Part shown: positions 1-10,804 of the stretch, piece after piece
Layout of the letters: each line of letters opens with the position of its first letter
Position numbering within the stretch: position 1 is the first letter of the stretch
From: Chitinophagaceae bacterium
Lineage (GTDB): Bacteria > Bacteroidota > Bacteroidia > Chitinophagales > Chitinophagaceae
Direction of reading: 5' to 3'
Assembly: GCA_027486695.1 (NCBI GenBank)
Contig: JAIXOS010000351.1
Coordinates: 1-42,112 of the forward strand
DNA length: 42,112 nucleotides
The notes under the pieces: generated by a model
What the model was told of the DNA's origin: nothing
The model's input: the letters and a program-made list of their open reading frames with translations, nothing else
Database searches by the model: none
Position numbers and translations under genes: made by a program

Positions 1-79
1 CATATACCTATAAGTATAGTCCCATAAACACACTTACTTTATTTCTGTTTTTTAATACATCAGCAAATAGCTCCAAAAT

Positions 80-232
80 GGGGTATAATACATGCCTATC
101 GGGGGGAAAATTACCATTATTGGGGTATAAAAACCAGCTATTGGGGGGAAAAGAAAGCTTGTTAGGGTATAAATATTGCCTATTGGGGAATAAAATCTGC
201 CAAACGGGGTATAAAAACAGGCTATCGGGGGG
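80..232. repeat. Eight-unit imperfect tandem array with exact 21-bp period; alternating GGGGTATAA and GGGGGGAAAA cores
   Basis: G-tracts begin at about 80, 101, 122, 143, 164, 185, 206 and 227, each 21 bp apart. Odd units read (G)GGGTATAA; even units read GGGG(GG)AA(T)A, giving a 42-bp higher-order period. Confidence 0.9.
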
Positions 233-599
233 AAAATACACATAAAACAATGCAATAACAGCCCTATAACTTGCTACTCCATTTGTTTTGCTTGGGTAAA
301 TGGTAATTTACATACGAAAACATTACTGCTGTTATTAGGAACCTTTGTATTGTTCATTACTTTGGCTTGCTGATAAGCATGATCCAATAACACAGCTGCT
401 TAATTTGTGCATGGCAAAGCCGCAGGCAAACAGGCCAAAGCGTAGTAAAGCAGGTTTATGCGCAACTGCATTTGTATAGCCTATTGGGGGTACCTCATTC
501 ATTACTGCCATCGCTTTTGTATGGTTTATAATCATAAAAGAGCCCCAAACCTTTGCAGGATGGAGCCCTTTGTTGTATTGCTAAGCCTAAAATCCACAA

Positions 600-3500
600 T
601 TATTGAACAAGCAACGAAAGCTGTTTTTGCAACAACCCACCACTCAGTACCAAGAAGTATTGTCCTTTTGGCAACCTGCCCAAGTGAGCAATTGGTATAT
701 TGCTATTGGTGGCGGCAGATGCTATTTGTACGTTTTGTTGTGCAACTAATTTGCCAAGTGTGTTAGCAATTGTTACTGTATAATTGCCGGCCGGTAACTG
801 ATGGCATTGCAAATAGGTAGCTTGATTGGTATGTGCCGGATTGGGCACCACCTGTACAGTAAAGGGCTGTGGCGTTGCTTGTACAACATTGCTATACACC
901 ACTTTGCCATTCAACAACCATGCTTTTATACGATATACTGTTTGCGCTAAGGGTTGTTCGTCGGTAAATTGAGCGGTTAAAGGCAAATTGTGCAAAACAG
1001 CATAGCTTACAAATGCACCTCCTTGCGGTTGCATGCGCTCTACTTCATATTTTACCACAGGAACGCCCGACTTTAACTGCCAATTAAGTTGAACTACGGC
1101 ATTATTGTTCACCGCTGCTTTTACGTACAACGAAGGTTCGGTATTGGCCATACGGCTACCACCACCGCCTGTAGCCAAAAGAATATTGGTGCGGCCGGCA
1201 ACATCTATATTGAACAAAATAGTGCGAGTAGTGCCATTGTTGATAACCGTTAACGACGTGTGGGCAGCATCGTTCCACTTGGTAATTGGCAGCGAATCGC
1301 CTTGATTGTAAGCAAACAACATAATTCTAAATTGGGGGCTTATACTATTGCTTTCAATTACCCACCTACCTACTCGTTTTGCCACATTAATAGAATCTAT
1401 GTACACCGGCAATCCGGCAACAGCGCCTGTATTATTTAAAACCCGTATCAAAAAGCGTCGGTTGCCGGTAGCCACCGGTTCTTGATAAATGACATCGTTG
1501 CGGTAGTTACTATCAACCAAGTTAACACTACTAGATAAAAAAGTAAGATCCTGTGCCTTTTGGGCTATCCACTTGTAGTTGTTTACAAGGCTATCCTTTT
1601 GTACATCATCGGCAATTAATACATATGGTTTGGCATCTTGCAGTAGTGCTACCGTGCGGAATACTTTTTTTACCGGATTAATGGTTTGCTTTACCAATCT
1701 ATTGTAATACGTGGTGGTATTGGGCAAATCGGTAAAAGCATACGAATTGTAAAACGGTATTTCATCAAAACTATAATAGGGCGAAAAACGGTAACTATTG
1801 GGCGTTGTCATTACTTTAGATGCGCCGGGCAAAGTAATGGCCGGATTATCGCCCTCCCAACCGCCAAACTGTCTATACCATATATCGCTATAAGCTTCTG
1901 TAGCGTCGCCTGCAATAGACAGCATATTACTATTTTTAATTACCATTGGTATTTTTCCGGGCACGGGTTGTACTGCTGCGTCCAAGCCACTAGTAGCACC
2001 TTGATTATTGATGAGGATACCCGAATTAGAACGAGTAAGCGCCGCTGAATCGTAATGACCATTAGAGTTGGTGGTGTTTCGGGCTATAAATATGCGCCCC
2101 AAAGCACTGTAAACAATGTCGTTTTTATTGGCAAATGTGTGTCCGCCTAAATCTGTTTTGTTGTGAAACCACAATGCTGCGGAGGTGGTATCAAAACCGC
2201 TACGCAAACAAGCCAATCCGCCAAGTGAATCAAAATACATTTTTTCGTTATTCAGTGCAATTTGTGCTTGTTGGGCAAAGCCAATAGGCATATAATCGCT
2301 TGCAAAAATTACGGCCGGTAAATGAAAATAAAATCCTGCCGAAAAATTGCCATTACCATTAGAATAGGAGTAATAAGTATTATTGTATGGTCGGGAGGCT
2401 TTTTGACGCTGAATATAATTTTTCCATACAAAATCTACTGCGGTATCTTTTGGATACACCCATTTTAAAGCGGGGGTTTCCATTTCGTTAAAGCGCCATC
2501 CTCCGTATGCAGGGTCTTCTGCAAAATCGGTATTGCGGCTTCCGGTACCACCCAAAAGGCCCATACCGAGAAAAGAAAAACCAAAAGGTTGGGTTATTGC
2601 GGGTAAAAACTTGGTAGCATGACTGCGCACAGATGGATGGCCCAACATGCTATAGCCTCTGCGTGCAACTATGTATAAAAGTGTGGTATTTATTTGGTCT
2701 TTACCATTCGATTCGAAAAAGCTACCCGTTTTATCGTACATACCATAGCTCAAAAAATTCCAGACATTGCGTGCCCAACGTTTAATGGCTGTATTGTAGC
2801 TAGAAGTATAGCCTGCTTCGCCTTCAATAGCCAAATTAGGAATGATTTCGTAGCCAAAAGTTAACCAATTGGTGGTGCTAGCGTACGAAATGGCTTCAAA
2901 ACCATGTAGTTCGTTACTATCGCAAGCAATTTTGGCCAAGGCCATCCTAACAGTATCTTGTTGTGTTGGTGTCATTTGCGAATGCAAAAAGTCGTAAATC
3001 AACGCAGCGTATTGTCCACCAAAATAGGCTCTATTGTTGTAATTAACATTGGTATCGGCAATTGCTTTGCGAGCCCAAATAGTCATGGCATTAGCCAATT
3101 TAGCGGCCCTTGTGGTGTACGAAGTATTGGTTACGGGGTCTACAGCACCTTTAAACAACCAGCATTCAAATGCTTCGTAAGATAGTTCAAAAGCAATTTT
3201 TAATGAATTGCCACCAAACTGATTGGCGTAATTACTGGTTACACCAATATCTCCCGCTGCTAATGAATCGTAAAAGGGCTTCACATTTGTATATCCTACA
3301 TTCGTGATAAACGGTACTCCCATCGTGTCTTTATTATACCATCCTGTTGATTTGTAGGTAGGTGCACCCCATTGAAGTAAAATGGTATGCGCATGAAAAA
3401 ACTTATAGGCGGCTTTACCACTATTGGTGTTTTGTAATCGCCACTTAATATCGGTACTGTCTTCTGGATTACAGAAAATGCGCGGGTGCGTACCTACCGG

Positions 3501-6500
3501 TGGCACATGTTTTATAAAGCGCAATCCTGTGGTATCTTGTTGCATTGGAAGCATGGCATACGGCCCAATGCCATTGGGTGCCGCAATAGTGGTATTGTCA
3601 AAATCGCTCATGTTATAAGTAAATCCCCCTTGCAAGCTATCTTTTAGTACAAATGCCGCATTGCTAGACCAAGCCGACTCTGAAGCGGTGCCCATCACTG
3701 AATCCATGTATTTGTATCTAAATTGATACGTAGTATTGGGAGCTAATGCATTGAATGTAGCTGTATAGTCGGCTTGATAACCGGCGCCGCTAGTAGCATT
3801 TTTTTCAAATACATATTTCAACTGGCCAAAAGCTACTGGTTTTATACCTCTTACAAGTGCCGTTGCATTACCGGCAAACTGAGGCAACCCTACCCAAGAG
3901 GCTTGCTTAACGCCCGGTATAGCAGCAACAGCAGCCGACTTTACACTTTCCTTTCCTGAGGCAATAACTGCCGTAACCTGATAGCTATAGGTGGAATCGT
4001 TCAATAAATTGCGATGCGCATAATAATTATTTCCATTGGCCGCCACCGAATCCAATAGCGCAAATGCACCATTATTGCGTTTTACATAAATTTTATAATA
4101 ACCAATTTGATAGTCTATTTTTTCTGAACTCCAATTGAGGTAGTTAAACTTATTTCCTGCAAATACAGCCGTTATAGTAGGTGCCGGATTGATGGTAATA
4201 TTGGGTGCTATAAAAGTAGCCCCGTTGTTAATATTACCACTAACAGCCGTATTTTTTTTGCCATAAACCAATGTATAATAACCCGTAGCGGTATTAATGG
4301 CGTCTACAGTAAAAATAAATTGTGTACTGCCATTATTTACCAGCTGTTTACTTGTTGCCGGTATTACGTAGTTAGTGCCGGTTGCAAAAGTGGGGTCAGT
4401 AGCATTGTATAGCAAATGATAATCGAACAAAGTAGTGTCTGCATTAGCCGCTAATCCGTAATTGGTAAAATTAAATTTTAGTTTATACAACCCTCCATAA
4501 CCGCCACATGCATCGTTTTTTTGGATAAACCAAACCCGGTTCCAGCGTGCGAAGCCATTGCCTATTTGTTGTATACCCGATAGTAAATTGTCGCCTAGTA
4601 GTATATAATCACCCGGTTCTTTTAAAAATCCATCTACCGTGTTCACATTTTCTATACCCAATCCGTTGTCGGAAACTGATGCCGTAACCGAATCGGTTCC
4701 TCTTTCCCTACCAATACCCACAATGTTGTTATAAAAGGCCGCATTAACAGGTAAATAATTGTTCACCGTATTGGTAGATAAATTATTTTGAATACCCCAT
4801 TTATATGCCAAATAGGTTTCTACTATTTTTTTAGCCGGTGTTTTCAAGGCAATATTGGTCAATACGGTTTCGCTAATACCCCATTTTACATTTACAAAAT
4901 AGCTATAAGGTGCACTATTGGTATTGCCTCTATTGCCTAAAGCAATAGGATTGTTGGTAAGTTTTTTGGTTAACATGGTATAATCTGCTTCGTAAGCGCC
5001 GTTTAATAGACCCACATAGTTAGCCAAGCCGCCGGTAGCTGCATAGGTTTCCATTAACGACACTTTACCTCTTACGTCGGGCACCGCGGCATCGCCTCCA
5101 CCTACATAGGACCATACCGAATTGGCCGGTACGCGCAAACGAAAACGCTTATCGGTAGTATTATAATTGATACTAATTCCCGGTGCATCGGAATTACGGC
5201 AAAAAGTACCGTACCTAAAATCGGTAATAGTAGTGGACAAACCGGTATCTACTTGTACAATTTGTGCCAAATGATACCCGGTTGCCGAATCGAAGATAGC
5301 CGGCGCGGGATTTAGTACCAATCCTTTTACCCCATTAAAATACACCATTTTTTTACCATTAATGGTTGAGTCGGCAGGGTTGTGCGTGGCTAGCGGGGCT
5401 TTAAATGCAAAACCATTTATTTTATCAACCCATTTAAACAATCCTCCTTCATAACCTATTGTTGAAGCATCCGATGCATCTAACCAAATATTAAAATTGG
5501 TTTTATCTAAACCTCCCGGAAAGTAGGCAAAAGTTGGCTGCATAAAACCAGGTAATAAATTCAGGTTGGTATTTTTGGGCGCCCACACCACGGTATAAAA
5601 GCCACTCATAAAATTAGCAGATGGCAATTCAACAGACCATTTATTGGCATTAAATACCGCATTGATAGTAGGTACTATCCAATTGTTACCGGTTGAAAAA
5701 CTTCCTGATTTATCGTTAAAAAGTAAATAATAATTGAATGTTGCTGTATCGTCAACTACTCCATATTGATTAAAGTCAAAATTCATTGCTATGTTACCAC
5801 CATTAACCATTGCATCGGTACGTTGCACATACCAAGCTCTTGCCCATCTGTTAAAATTGGCATCTATTGCCACAGTTCCCGAGGCTTTGTTATCGGCAGC
5901 AATTACGTAATCACCGGTATTTTTTAAAAAAGATACATTGCTTAATTGAAGTCCATTTCCGGATGCAGTAGCATTAATGGAGTCGGTACTACTTTCGTAA
6001 CCTATACCAATTAAATTATTTGAAAAAATACTATCTACAGGCTGGTAAAGGGTTTGTAATGCAGCGGGTATGAGGGTTTTTGTAGTCCATTTATTGGCTA
6101 AATACAATTCCAGCAATTTTCTTCCGGTGATGCCTAAGCTACTACTCGATAAAACGGTTTCGCTAATTGCCCAATGCACGTTTACGGCATAATTGGTGGG
6201 CAAAGCGGCACTATTACCTCTGTTACCAATAAAAACGGGAACACCCGAAAGTTTTACTGATGACATGCTATAGGTATTGTACTGCACACCATTTAATAAA
6301 CCAAAATGATTGGTTGTGCCGCCACTATTTGCAAAACTCTCCAACAACGCCCAATTATTGCGTAAGTCTACAGCACCACTATTGCCATTACCAATATAGG
6401 CCGAGGTATTATTTCCCGGTATTCTACCTCTAAAACGTGCGTCATTGGTTATGTAATTTACCGACATTCCCGGTACACCGGAACTATTGCGGGAATAAGT

Positions 6501-6905
6501 GCCAATACGAAAGTCTTTTACAGAAGTATCTATATTATTATACAAATATACCACTTGTGCTAAGTGATAAGCTCCGGCTGAATCAAAAACTGTTGGCGAT
6601 GGCTGTGTACTTATAAATAATTGTTTTACTCCATTAAATTCAACGGTTTTTTTTCCATTTACGGTGGTATAAGTAGGATTAAAACTACTGCTAAACGAAC
6701 GTGCCTGCCAACCACTAATTTTATCGTTCCATCTAAATAAAGAGTCTATTACAATTTGTGTACTATCGGCAGCATCTAACCACAAATGAAATTTTTGTTT
6801 GGCCATCCCGGCAGGATAATACGTTTGCGCCACTGTACTTGTAACACACAAGGAGGAGGATAAAATAGCGGCAAACGAAAGCATTTTTTTGTAAAAAATA
6901 CCCAT
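600..6905 (-). CDS. Giant secreted multidomain protein: two N-terminal LamG/ConA-like repeats, Fn3-like region, heparinase II/III-like (alginate-lyase-like) region, T9SS-type C-terminal sorting domain
   Basis: 2101-aa ORF with a hydrophobic signal peptide (MGIFYKKMLSFAAILSSSLCVTSTVAQ). WLDAxD...W.DK..G modules occur twice. GGHTFANKNDIVYSALGRIFIAR resembles the heparinase II/III core. The C-terminus VVPNPAHTN...GKLVAQQNVQ...LPKGQYFLVLSGG...QLSLLVQ is typical of a T9SS type A sorting domain. Confidence 0.8.
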   Translation of the reverse strand: MGIFYKKMLSFAAILSSSLCVTSTVAQTYYPAGMAKQKFHLWLDAADSTQIVIDSLFRWNDKISGWQARSFSSSFNPTYTTVNGKKTVEFNGVKQLFISTQPSPTVFDSAGAYHLAQVVYLYNNIDTSVKDFRIGTYSRNSSGVPGMSVNYITNDARFRGRIPGNNTSAYIGNGNSGAVDLRNNWALLESFANSGGTTNHFGLLNGVQYNTYSMSSVKLSGVPVFIGNRGNSAALPTNYAVNVHWAISETVLSSSSLGITGRKLLELYLANKWTTKTLIPAALQTLYQPVDSIFSNNLIGIGYESSTDSINATASGNGLQLSNVSFLKNTGDYVIAADNKASGTVAIDANFNRWARAWYVQRTDAMVNGGNIAMNFDFNQYGVVDDTATFNYYLLFNDKSGSFSTGNNWIVPTINAVFNANKWSVELPSANFMSGFYTVVWAPKNTNLNLLPGFMQPTFAYFPGGLDKTNFNIWLDASDASTIGYEGGLFKWVDKINGFAFKAPLATHNPADSTINGKKMVYFNGVKGLVLNPAPAIFDSATGYHLAQIVQVDTGLSTTITDFRYGTFCRNSDAPGISINYNTTDKRFRLRVPANSVWSYVGGGDAAVPDVRGKVSLMETYAATGGLANYVGLLNGAYEADYTMLTKKLTNNPIALGNRGNTNSAPYSYFVNVKWGISETVLTNIALKTPAKKIVETYLAYKWGIQNNLSTNTVNNYLPVNAAFYNNIVGIGRERGTDSVTASVSDNGLGIENVNTVDGFLKEPGDYILLGDNLLSGIQQIGNGFARWNRVWFIQKNDACGGYGGLYKLKFNFTNYGLAANADTTLFDYHLLYNATDPTFATGTNYVIPATSKQLVNNGSTQFIFTVDAINTATGYYTLVYGKKNTAVSGNINNGATFIAPNITINPAPTITAVFAGNKFNYLNWSSEKIDYQIGYYKIYVKRNNGAFALLDSVAANGNNYYAHRNLLNDSTYSYQVTAVIASGKESVKSAAVAAIPGVKQASWVGLPQFAGNATALVRGIKPVAFGQLKYVFEKNATSGAGYQADYTATFNALAPNTTYQFRYKYMDSVMGTASESAWSSNAAFVLKDSLQGGFTYNMSDFDNTTIAAPNGIGPYAMLPMQQDTTGLRFIKHVPPVGTHPRIFCNPEDSTDIKWRLQNTNSGKAAYKFFHAHTILLQWGAPTYKSTGWYNKDTMGVPFITNVGYTNVKPFYDSLAAGDIGVTSNYANQFGGNSLKIAFELSYEAFECWLFKGAVDPVTNTSYTTRAAKLANAMTIWARKAIADTNVNYNNRAYFGGQYAALIYDFLHSQMTPTQQDTVRMALAKIACDSNELHGFEAISYASTTNWLTFGYEIIPNLAIEGEAGYTSSYNTAIKRWARNVWNFLSYGMYDKTGSFFESNGKDQINTTLLYIVARRGYSMLGHPSVRSHATKFLPAITQPFGFSFLGMGLLGGTGSRNTDFAEDPAYGGWRFNEMETPALKWVYPKDTAVDFVWKNYIQRQKASRPYNNTYYSYSNGNGNFSAGFYFHLPAVIFASDYMPIGFAQQAQIALNNEKMYFDSLGGLACLRSGFDTTSAALWFHNKTDLGGHTFANKNDIVYSALGRIFIARNTTNSNGHYDSAALTRSNSGILINNQGATSGLDAAVQPVPGKIPMVIKNSNMLSIAGDATEAYSDIWYRQFGGWEGDNPAITLPGASKVMTTPNSYRFSPYYSFDEIPFYNSYAFTDLPNTTTYYNRLVKQTINPVKKVFRTVALLQDAKPYVLIADDVQKDSLVNNYKWIAQKAQDLTFLSSSVNLVDSNYRNDVIYQEPVATGNRRFLIRVLNNTGAVAGLPVYIDSINVAKRVGRWVIESNSISPQFRIMLFAYNQGDSLPITKWNDAAHTSLTVINNGTTRTILFNIDVAGRTNILLATGGGGSRMANTEPSLYVKAAVNNNAVVQLNWQLKSGVPVVKYEVERMQPQGGAFVSYAVLHNLPLTAQFTDEQPLAQTVYRIKAWLLNGKVVYSNVVQATPQPFTVQVVPNPAHTNQATYLQCHQLPAGNYTVTIANTLGKLVAQQNVQIASAATNSNIPIAHLGRLPKGQYFLVLSGGLLQKQLSLLVQ

Positions 6906-7289
6906 AGCAATCGTTGTTTTATGATTATTGGATTGCCTTCCTCCTTTTTTTCATATGACAGAGTAGGCGATTATTAGGAACAAAACAATCCTTTAGCACC
7001 CAATTAACACCTTCTCCACGTTGCAAAAAATGGCTTCTTTTAACCAATTTATAACATATTCTACAAAAAATATTTACAATTCGTCAATTTTTGAAGTCAA
7101 CAAACTACTGCATGGAAAAAAATAACCACAGCCAACAACATGCATTGGTATGTGGCTATAGCGCATATGCACAAAAGCAGCAAACAATGATAGCCTTCCG
7201 CTACTAACAAACGTTGATAATTAAAAAGGCTCAATTTTTTCAAATGCAATACAGGTACATTATCTTAGACAATTAAAATATCCCCTGTC

Positions 7290-9296
7290 ATGTATTTTAA
7301 TCGTCTTGGCTTTTACAATTCCGAATTGGTAACTTTTTATAAGCACTTGATGTTGCCCCGAATGATTGAAGAAAAAATGTTGCTACAACTGAGGCAAGGA
7401 AAAATAAATAAATGGTTTAGTGGAATTGGACAAGAAGCAATAGCAGTGGGTACAGCACTAGCATTAGAGTCGGACGAATGGATATTGCCACTACATAGAA
7501 ACCTAGGGGTTTTTACCACGCGTCAAATGCCCCTGCACAAATTATTTTTACAATGGATGGGGGATGCCAAGGGTTACAGCAACGGAAGGGAAAGAAGCTT
7601 TCATTTTGGCAGTAAAGAACACCACATTTGTGGTATGATTTCGCACTTAGGGCCACAGTTGGCCGTGGCCGATGGCATTGCCCTAGCGCATCAATTAAAA
7701 AAAGAAAACAAAGTAGTGGTAGTCTTTTCCGGCGACGGAGGCACTAGTCAAGGCGATTTTCACGAAGCACTTAACATTGCTTCGGTATGGAACTTGCCCG
7801 TAATTTTTGTAGTTGAAAACAACGGCTATGCACTTAGCACACCTACTTCCCAACAATATGGCTGCATCAATATTGCCGACAAAGCAATTGGTTATGGCAT
7901 ACATGGTGTAACCATAGATGGCAACAATGTATTGCAGGTGTACGACACCATTAAACGCATCAAAAACTTTTGTTTGGCCGAGCAAAGGCCCTATTTAATT
8001 GAATGTACCACCTTTCGGCTAAGAGGGCACGAAGAAGGCAGCAATAACCAACATGTACCCAAGCAACTATTGGAAACTTGGCAAAAAAAAGATCCGGTAA
8101 AATGTTACGAACAGTTTTTGGTAGCCGAAAAAGCCATTACCGAAATGGAAATTGCCGATATTAGAAACAACATTAAACAATTGATAGAGCAAGAGTGGCA
8201 ATTGGCAGAAAAAGGGACATCGACCACAACGGCCACAGCAACCGACGAACTAAAGTCGGTGTTGGCAAAACCGCAACCCGGCAGCAATGCAGTACCAATC
8301 TTAAACAAACCGTCCGAAAACAGCAAATACAACCAATCGTTGCGCTTTGTAAATGCCATTCAACAAGCATTGGAGCAAAGTATGCAATTGCATCCTAACC
8401 TTCTACTGATGGGGCAAGATATTGCCGAACATGGTGGCGTATTTAAAGTGACAGAAGGATTATTTGAAAAATTTGGTGCCCATAGGGTACGCAATACACC
8501 GCTCTGCGAAAGTGGTGTAATTGGTGCTGCTTTGGGATTAAGTATAGAGGGCTTTAAAACGGTGGTAGAAATGCAATTTGCCGATTTTGTAACCATGGGT
8601 TTTAATCAAATAGTCAATAATTTGGCTAAACTACATTATAGATGGGGGCAAAATGCCGATGTGGTTATCCGAATGCCTACCGGTGCCGGCGTGGGTGGAG
8701 GGCCTTTTCATAGCCAAAGTACCGAGGCTTGGTTTACCCGTGTACCGGGTTTACAAGTAGTATATCCATCTTCTGCACACGATGCCAAAGGATTGCTGAA
8801 TGCAGCCATCAATAACCCCAATCCGGTTTTGTTTTTTGAACACAAAGCGCTCTACCGAAGCATCAGCGGTACCGTTAACCAAAGCTATTACCAAGTACCT
8901 ATTGGCAAAGCCTTTGTGGTGGCGGAAGGTGCTGACTTTACCATAATTACCTATGGCATGGGGGTTCATTGGGCATTGGAATACCAACAGCAGCATCCTG
9001 AATATAGCATACACCTGCTAGATTTACGCACTTTGCTACCTTTAGATACTGCGGCAATATATCAAGCCACCGAAAAAACCGGTCGCGTACTCTTGTTGCA
9101 GGAGGATACGCTCACGGGTGGTATTTGCAGCGAAATTGGCGCTTGGATAGCAGAAAATTGCTTCTCGCTTTTAGACGCACCTTTGGTACGTTGCGCATCG
9201 CTAGATACCCCTATACCATTTAACCAACAGTTAGAAAGTCAGTTTTTAGCCAAGAGCCGACTACATAGTTGTGTACAAAAACTACTCAGTTTTTAA
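7290..9296 (+). CDS. Fused 2-oxoacid (branched-chain/pyruvate-type) dehydrogenase E1, alpha + beta subunits in one chain
   Basis: 668 aa. The N-half has the ThDP motif GDGGTSQGDFHEALNIASVWNLPVIFVVENNGYA. The C-half is E1-beta (GQDIAEHGGVFKVTEGL, RVRNTPLCESGVIGAALG, RMPTGAGVGGGPFHSQS). A Thr/Ala/Pro-rich linker joins them. Confidence 0.9.
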   Translation: MYFNRLGFYNSELVTFYKHLMLPRMIEEKMLLQLRQGKINKWFSGIGQEAIAVGTALALESDEWILPLHRNLGVFTTRQMPLHKLFLQWMGDAKGYSNGRERSFHFGSKEHHICGMISHLGPQLAVADGIALAHQLKKENKVVVVFSGDGGTSQGDFHEALNIASVWNLPVIFVVENNGYALSTPTSQQYGCINIADKAIGYGIHGVTIDGNNVLQVYDTIKRIKNFCLAEQRPYLIECTTFRLRGHEEGSNNQHVPKQLLETWQKKDPVKCYEQFLVAEKAITEMEIADIRNNIKQLIEQEWQLAEKGTSTTTATATDELKSVLAKPQPGSNAVPILNKPSENSKYNQSLRFVNAIQQALEQSMQLHPNLLLMGQDIAEHGGVFKVTEGLFEKFGAHRVRNTPLCESGVIGAALGLSIEGFKTVVEMQFADFVTMGFNQIVNNLAKLHYRWGQNADVVIRMPTGAGVGGGPFHSQSTEAWFTRVPGLQVVYPSSAHDAKGLLNAAINNPNPVLFFEHKALYRSISGTVNQSYYQVPIGKAFVVAEGADFTIITYGMGVHWALEYQQQHPEYSIHLLDLRTLLPLDTAAIYQATEKTGRVLLLQEDTLTGGICSEIGAWIAENCFSLLDAPLVRCASLDTPIPFNQQLESQFLAKSRLHSCVQKLLSF

Positions 9297-10498
9297 ACCG
9301 GAAAATACATATGCACCGTGGCTCCTTTACCAACTGTACTTTCTATGGAAATGGAGCCCTTTAGCAACGCTATAAAATCTTGTGCCAACAACAAACCCAA
9401 ACCACTGCCTTTTTCTTCTTTAGTACCAATAGTGGTTTTAGATAGTTTTTTGTTTAGCAAGTTATCAATTGCGGCCTCGCTCATACCAATTCCGGTGTCG
9501 CTAACACTTAGGTGAATTAAGTTATTTTCGATGTTGCCATTTAGGGTAATACAACCGTTTTCGGTGAATTTAAGCGCATTGGTTACCAAATTGCGTAATA
9601 CAAACAACAACATGCTAGGGTTGGTATATACCATTAATTGTTGATGAATATTGTTGACAATTGTATTGTTTTTAAAATTGGCCGCCAAATGAAAATTGGG
9701 TATTTCGGTGGCTACCAATTCGTAAAGATTGGTAGCTATTTTGTTTTTGTTTACGGTGCCTAATATTTGTTCGCTGCCCCAATCTACCAAATTATTGAGC
9801 AAATTAAGTGTGGTGGTAACCTGACTTTGCAATTCGCCAATAATCATTTGCCGCTCTTCTTTACTAAAATCATCCAACTCCATTTCCAATGCTTGTCGTA
9901 TGCTTGCTAACGGACTGCGTACATCGTGGGCAATAATCGACAGCATTTTTTGCTGTATTTTATTTTGTTGTTCAATATGCTTTTTTTGTTCTTCTATTTG
10001 CTTGTTCTTTACTTTCAGCTCTATCATGCGTATAATCTGATTGCTCAATACACGCAATGCATATGCTTGATCCTCGTTAATACTGTTGGGTTTTCGGTCA
10101 ATGACACACAGAGAACCAAGCTTATAGCCATTACTTGTAACAAGCGGCACTCCTGCATAAAACCGAATATTGGGTGCTGTAGTTACCAATGGATTGTCAA
10201 AAAATCGTTCATCTAAATGTGCGTCGGGCACTTGCAACAAATCATTTTCTTGCGTTAACATATGCGCACAAAAGGATACATTTCTCGACGTTTCATTTGC
10301 ATCTAAACCACACTTGGCTTTAAACCATTGCCGATGCACATCCACCAACGAAATGAGTGAAATAGGAACTTTGCAAATTTGCGACGCCAAAGCCACTATT
10401 TCATCGTATTGGTTTTCGGCTTCGGTATCCAATATTTCTAACCTATAAAGTTCTTGCAAACGTGCTTGTTCATCTGCTGGCAAGGGTGGCGGCATCAT
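9293..10498 (-). CDS. GAF-domain sensor histidine kinase
   Basis: N-terminal GAF (ASQICKVPISLISLVDVHRQWFKAKCGLD), coiled coil, H-box (LSIIAHDVRSPLASIRQAL), N/G boxes (LRNLVTNALKFT, VSDTGIGM, KGSGLGLLLAQDFI). Confidence 0.92.
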   Translation of the reverse strand: MMPPPLPADEQARLQELYRLEILDTEAENQYDEIVALASQICKVPISLISLVDVHRQWFKAKCGLDANETSRNVSFCAHMLTQENDLLQVPDAHLDERFFDNPLVTTAPNIRFYAGVPLVTSNGYKLGSLCVIDRKPNSINEDQAYALRVLSNQIIRMIELKVKNKQIEEQKKHIEQQNKIQQKMLSIIAHDVRSPLASIRQALEMELDDFSKEERQMIIGELQSQVTTTLNLLNNLVDWGSEQILGTVNKNKIATNLYELVATEIPNFHLAANFKNNTIVNNIHQQLMVYTNPSMLLFVLRNLVTNALKFTENGCITLNGNIENNLIHLSVSDTGIGMSEAAIDNLLNKKLSKTTIGTKEEKGSGLGLLLAQDFIALLKGSISIESTVGKGATVHMYFPV

Positions 10499-10742
10499 AC
10501 AATTGGTATTTTAATATGGCAGCAAGATAATTATAACGTTGCAATAATACAATAACTTATTTCTAACTAATGACTAATAATTAACGTACAACTTACTATT
10601 TGATGCCATTTAGCGGATATGGGCTTCTACAAATTAGGTAACGGTTGCTTACGCCAAAAACCGGAACAGGAGGTGCAATAAGTTGGACGGATTGAACCAT
10701 TTTGTTATGAGAACGCCCAAAATGCGGCAGTTGTGTACAAAG

Positions 10743-10777
10743 CAAAGGCCATTACCTTTCAAGAGTAATGGCCTTTG
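10743..10777. terminator. 13-bp perfect hairpin downstream of the bcp-like gene
   Basis: CAAAGGCCATTAC-ctttcaaga-GTAATGGCCTTTG. Confidence 0.75.
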
Positions 10778-10804
10778 TTATAGCATGTTGTTGGCTAAAA
10801 AAAG

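Noticed and set aside
80-232. CRISPR array
   Set aside because: Units are contiguous 21-bp imperfect repeats with no unique spacers of 25-40 bp and no cas genes nearby.
458-766. 102-aa plus-strand ORF overlapping the end of the giant secreted protein gene
   Set aside because: No recognisable domain; overlaps the T9SS C-terminal domain coding sequence on the other strand.
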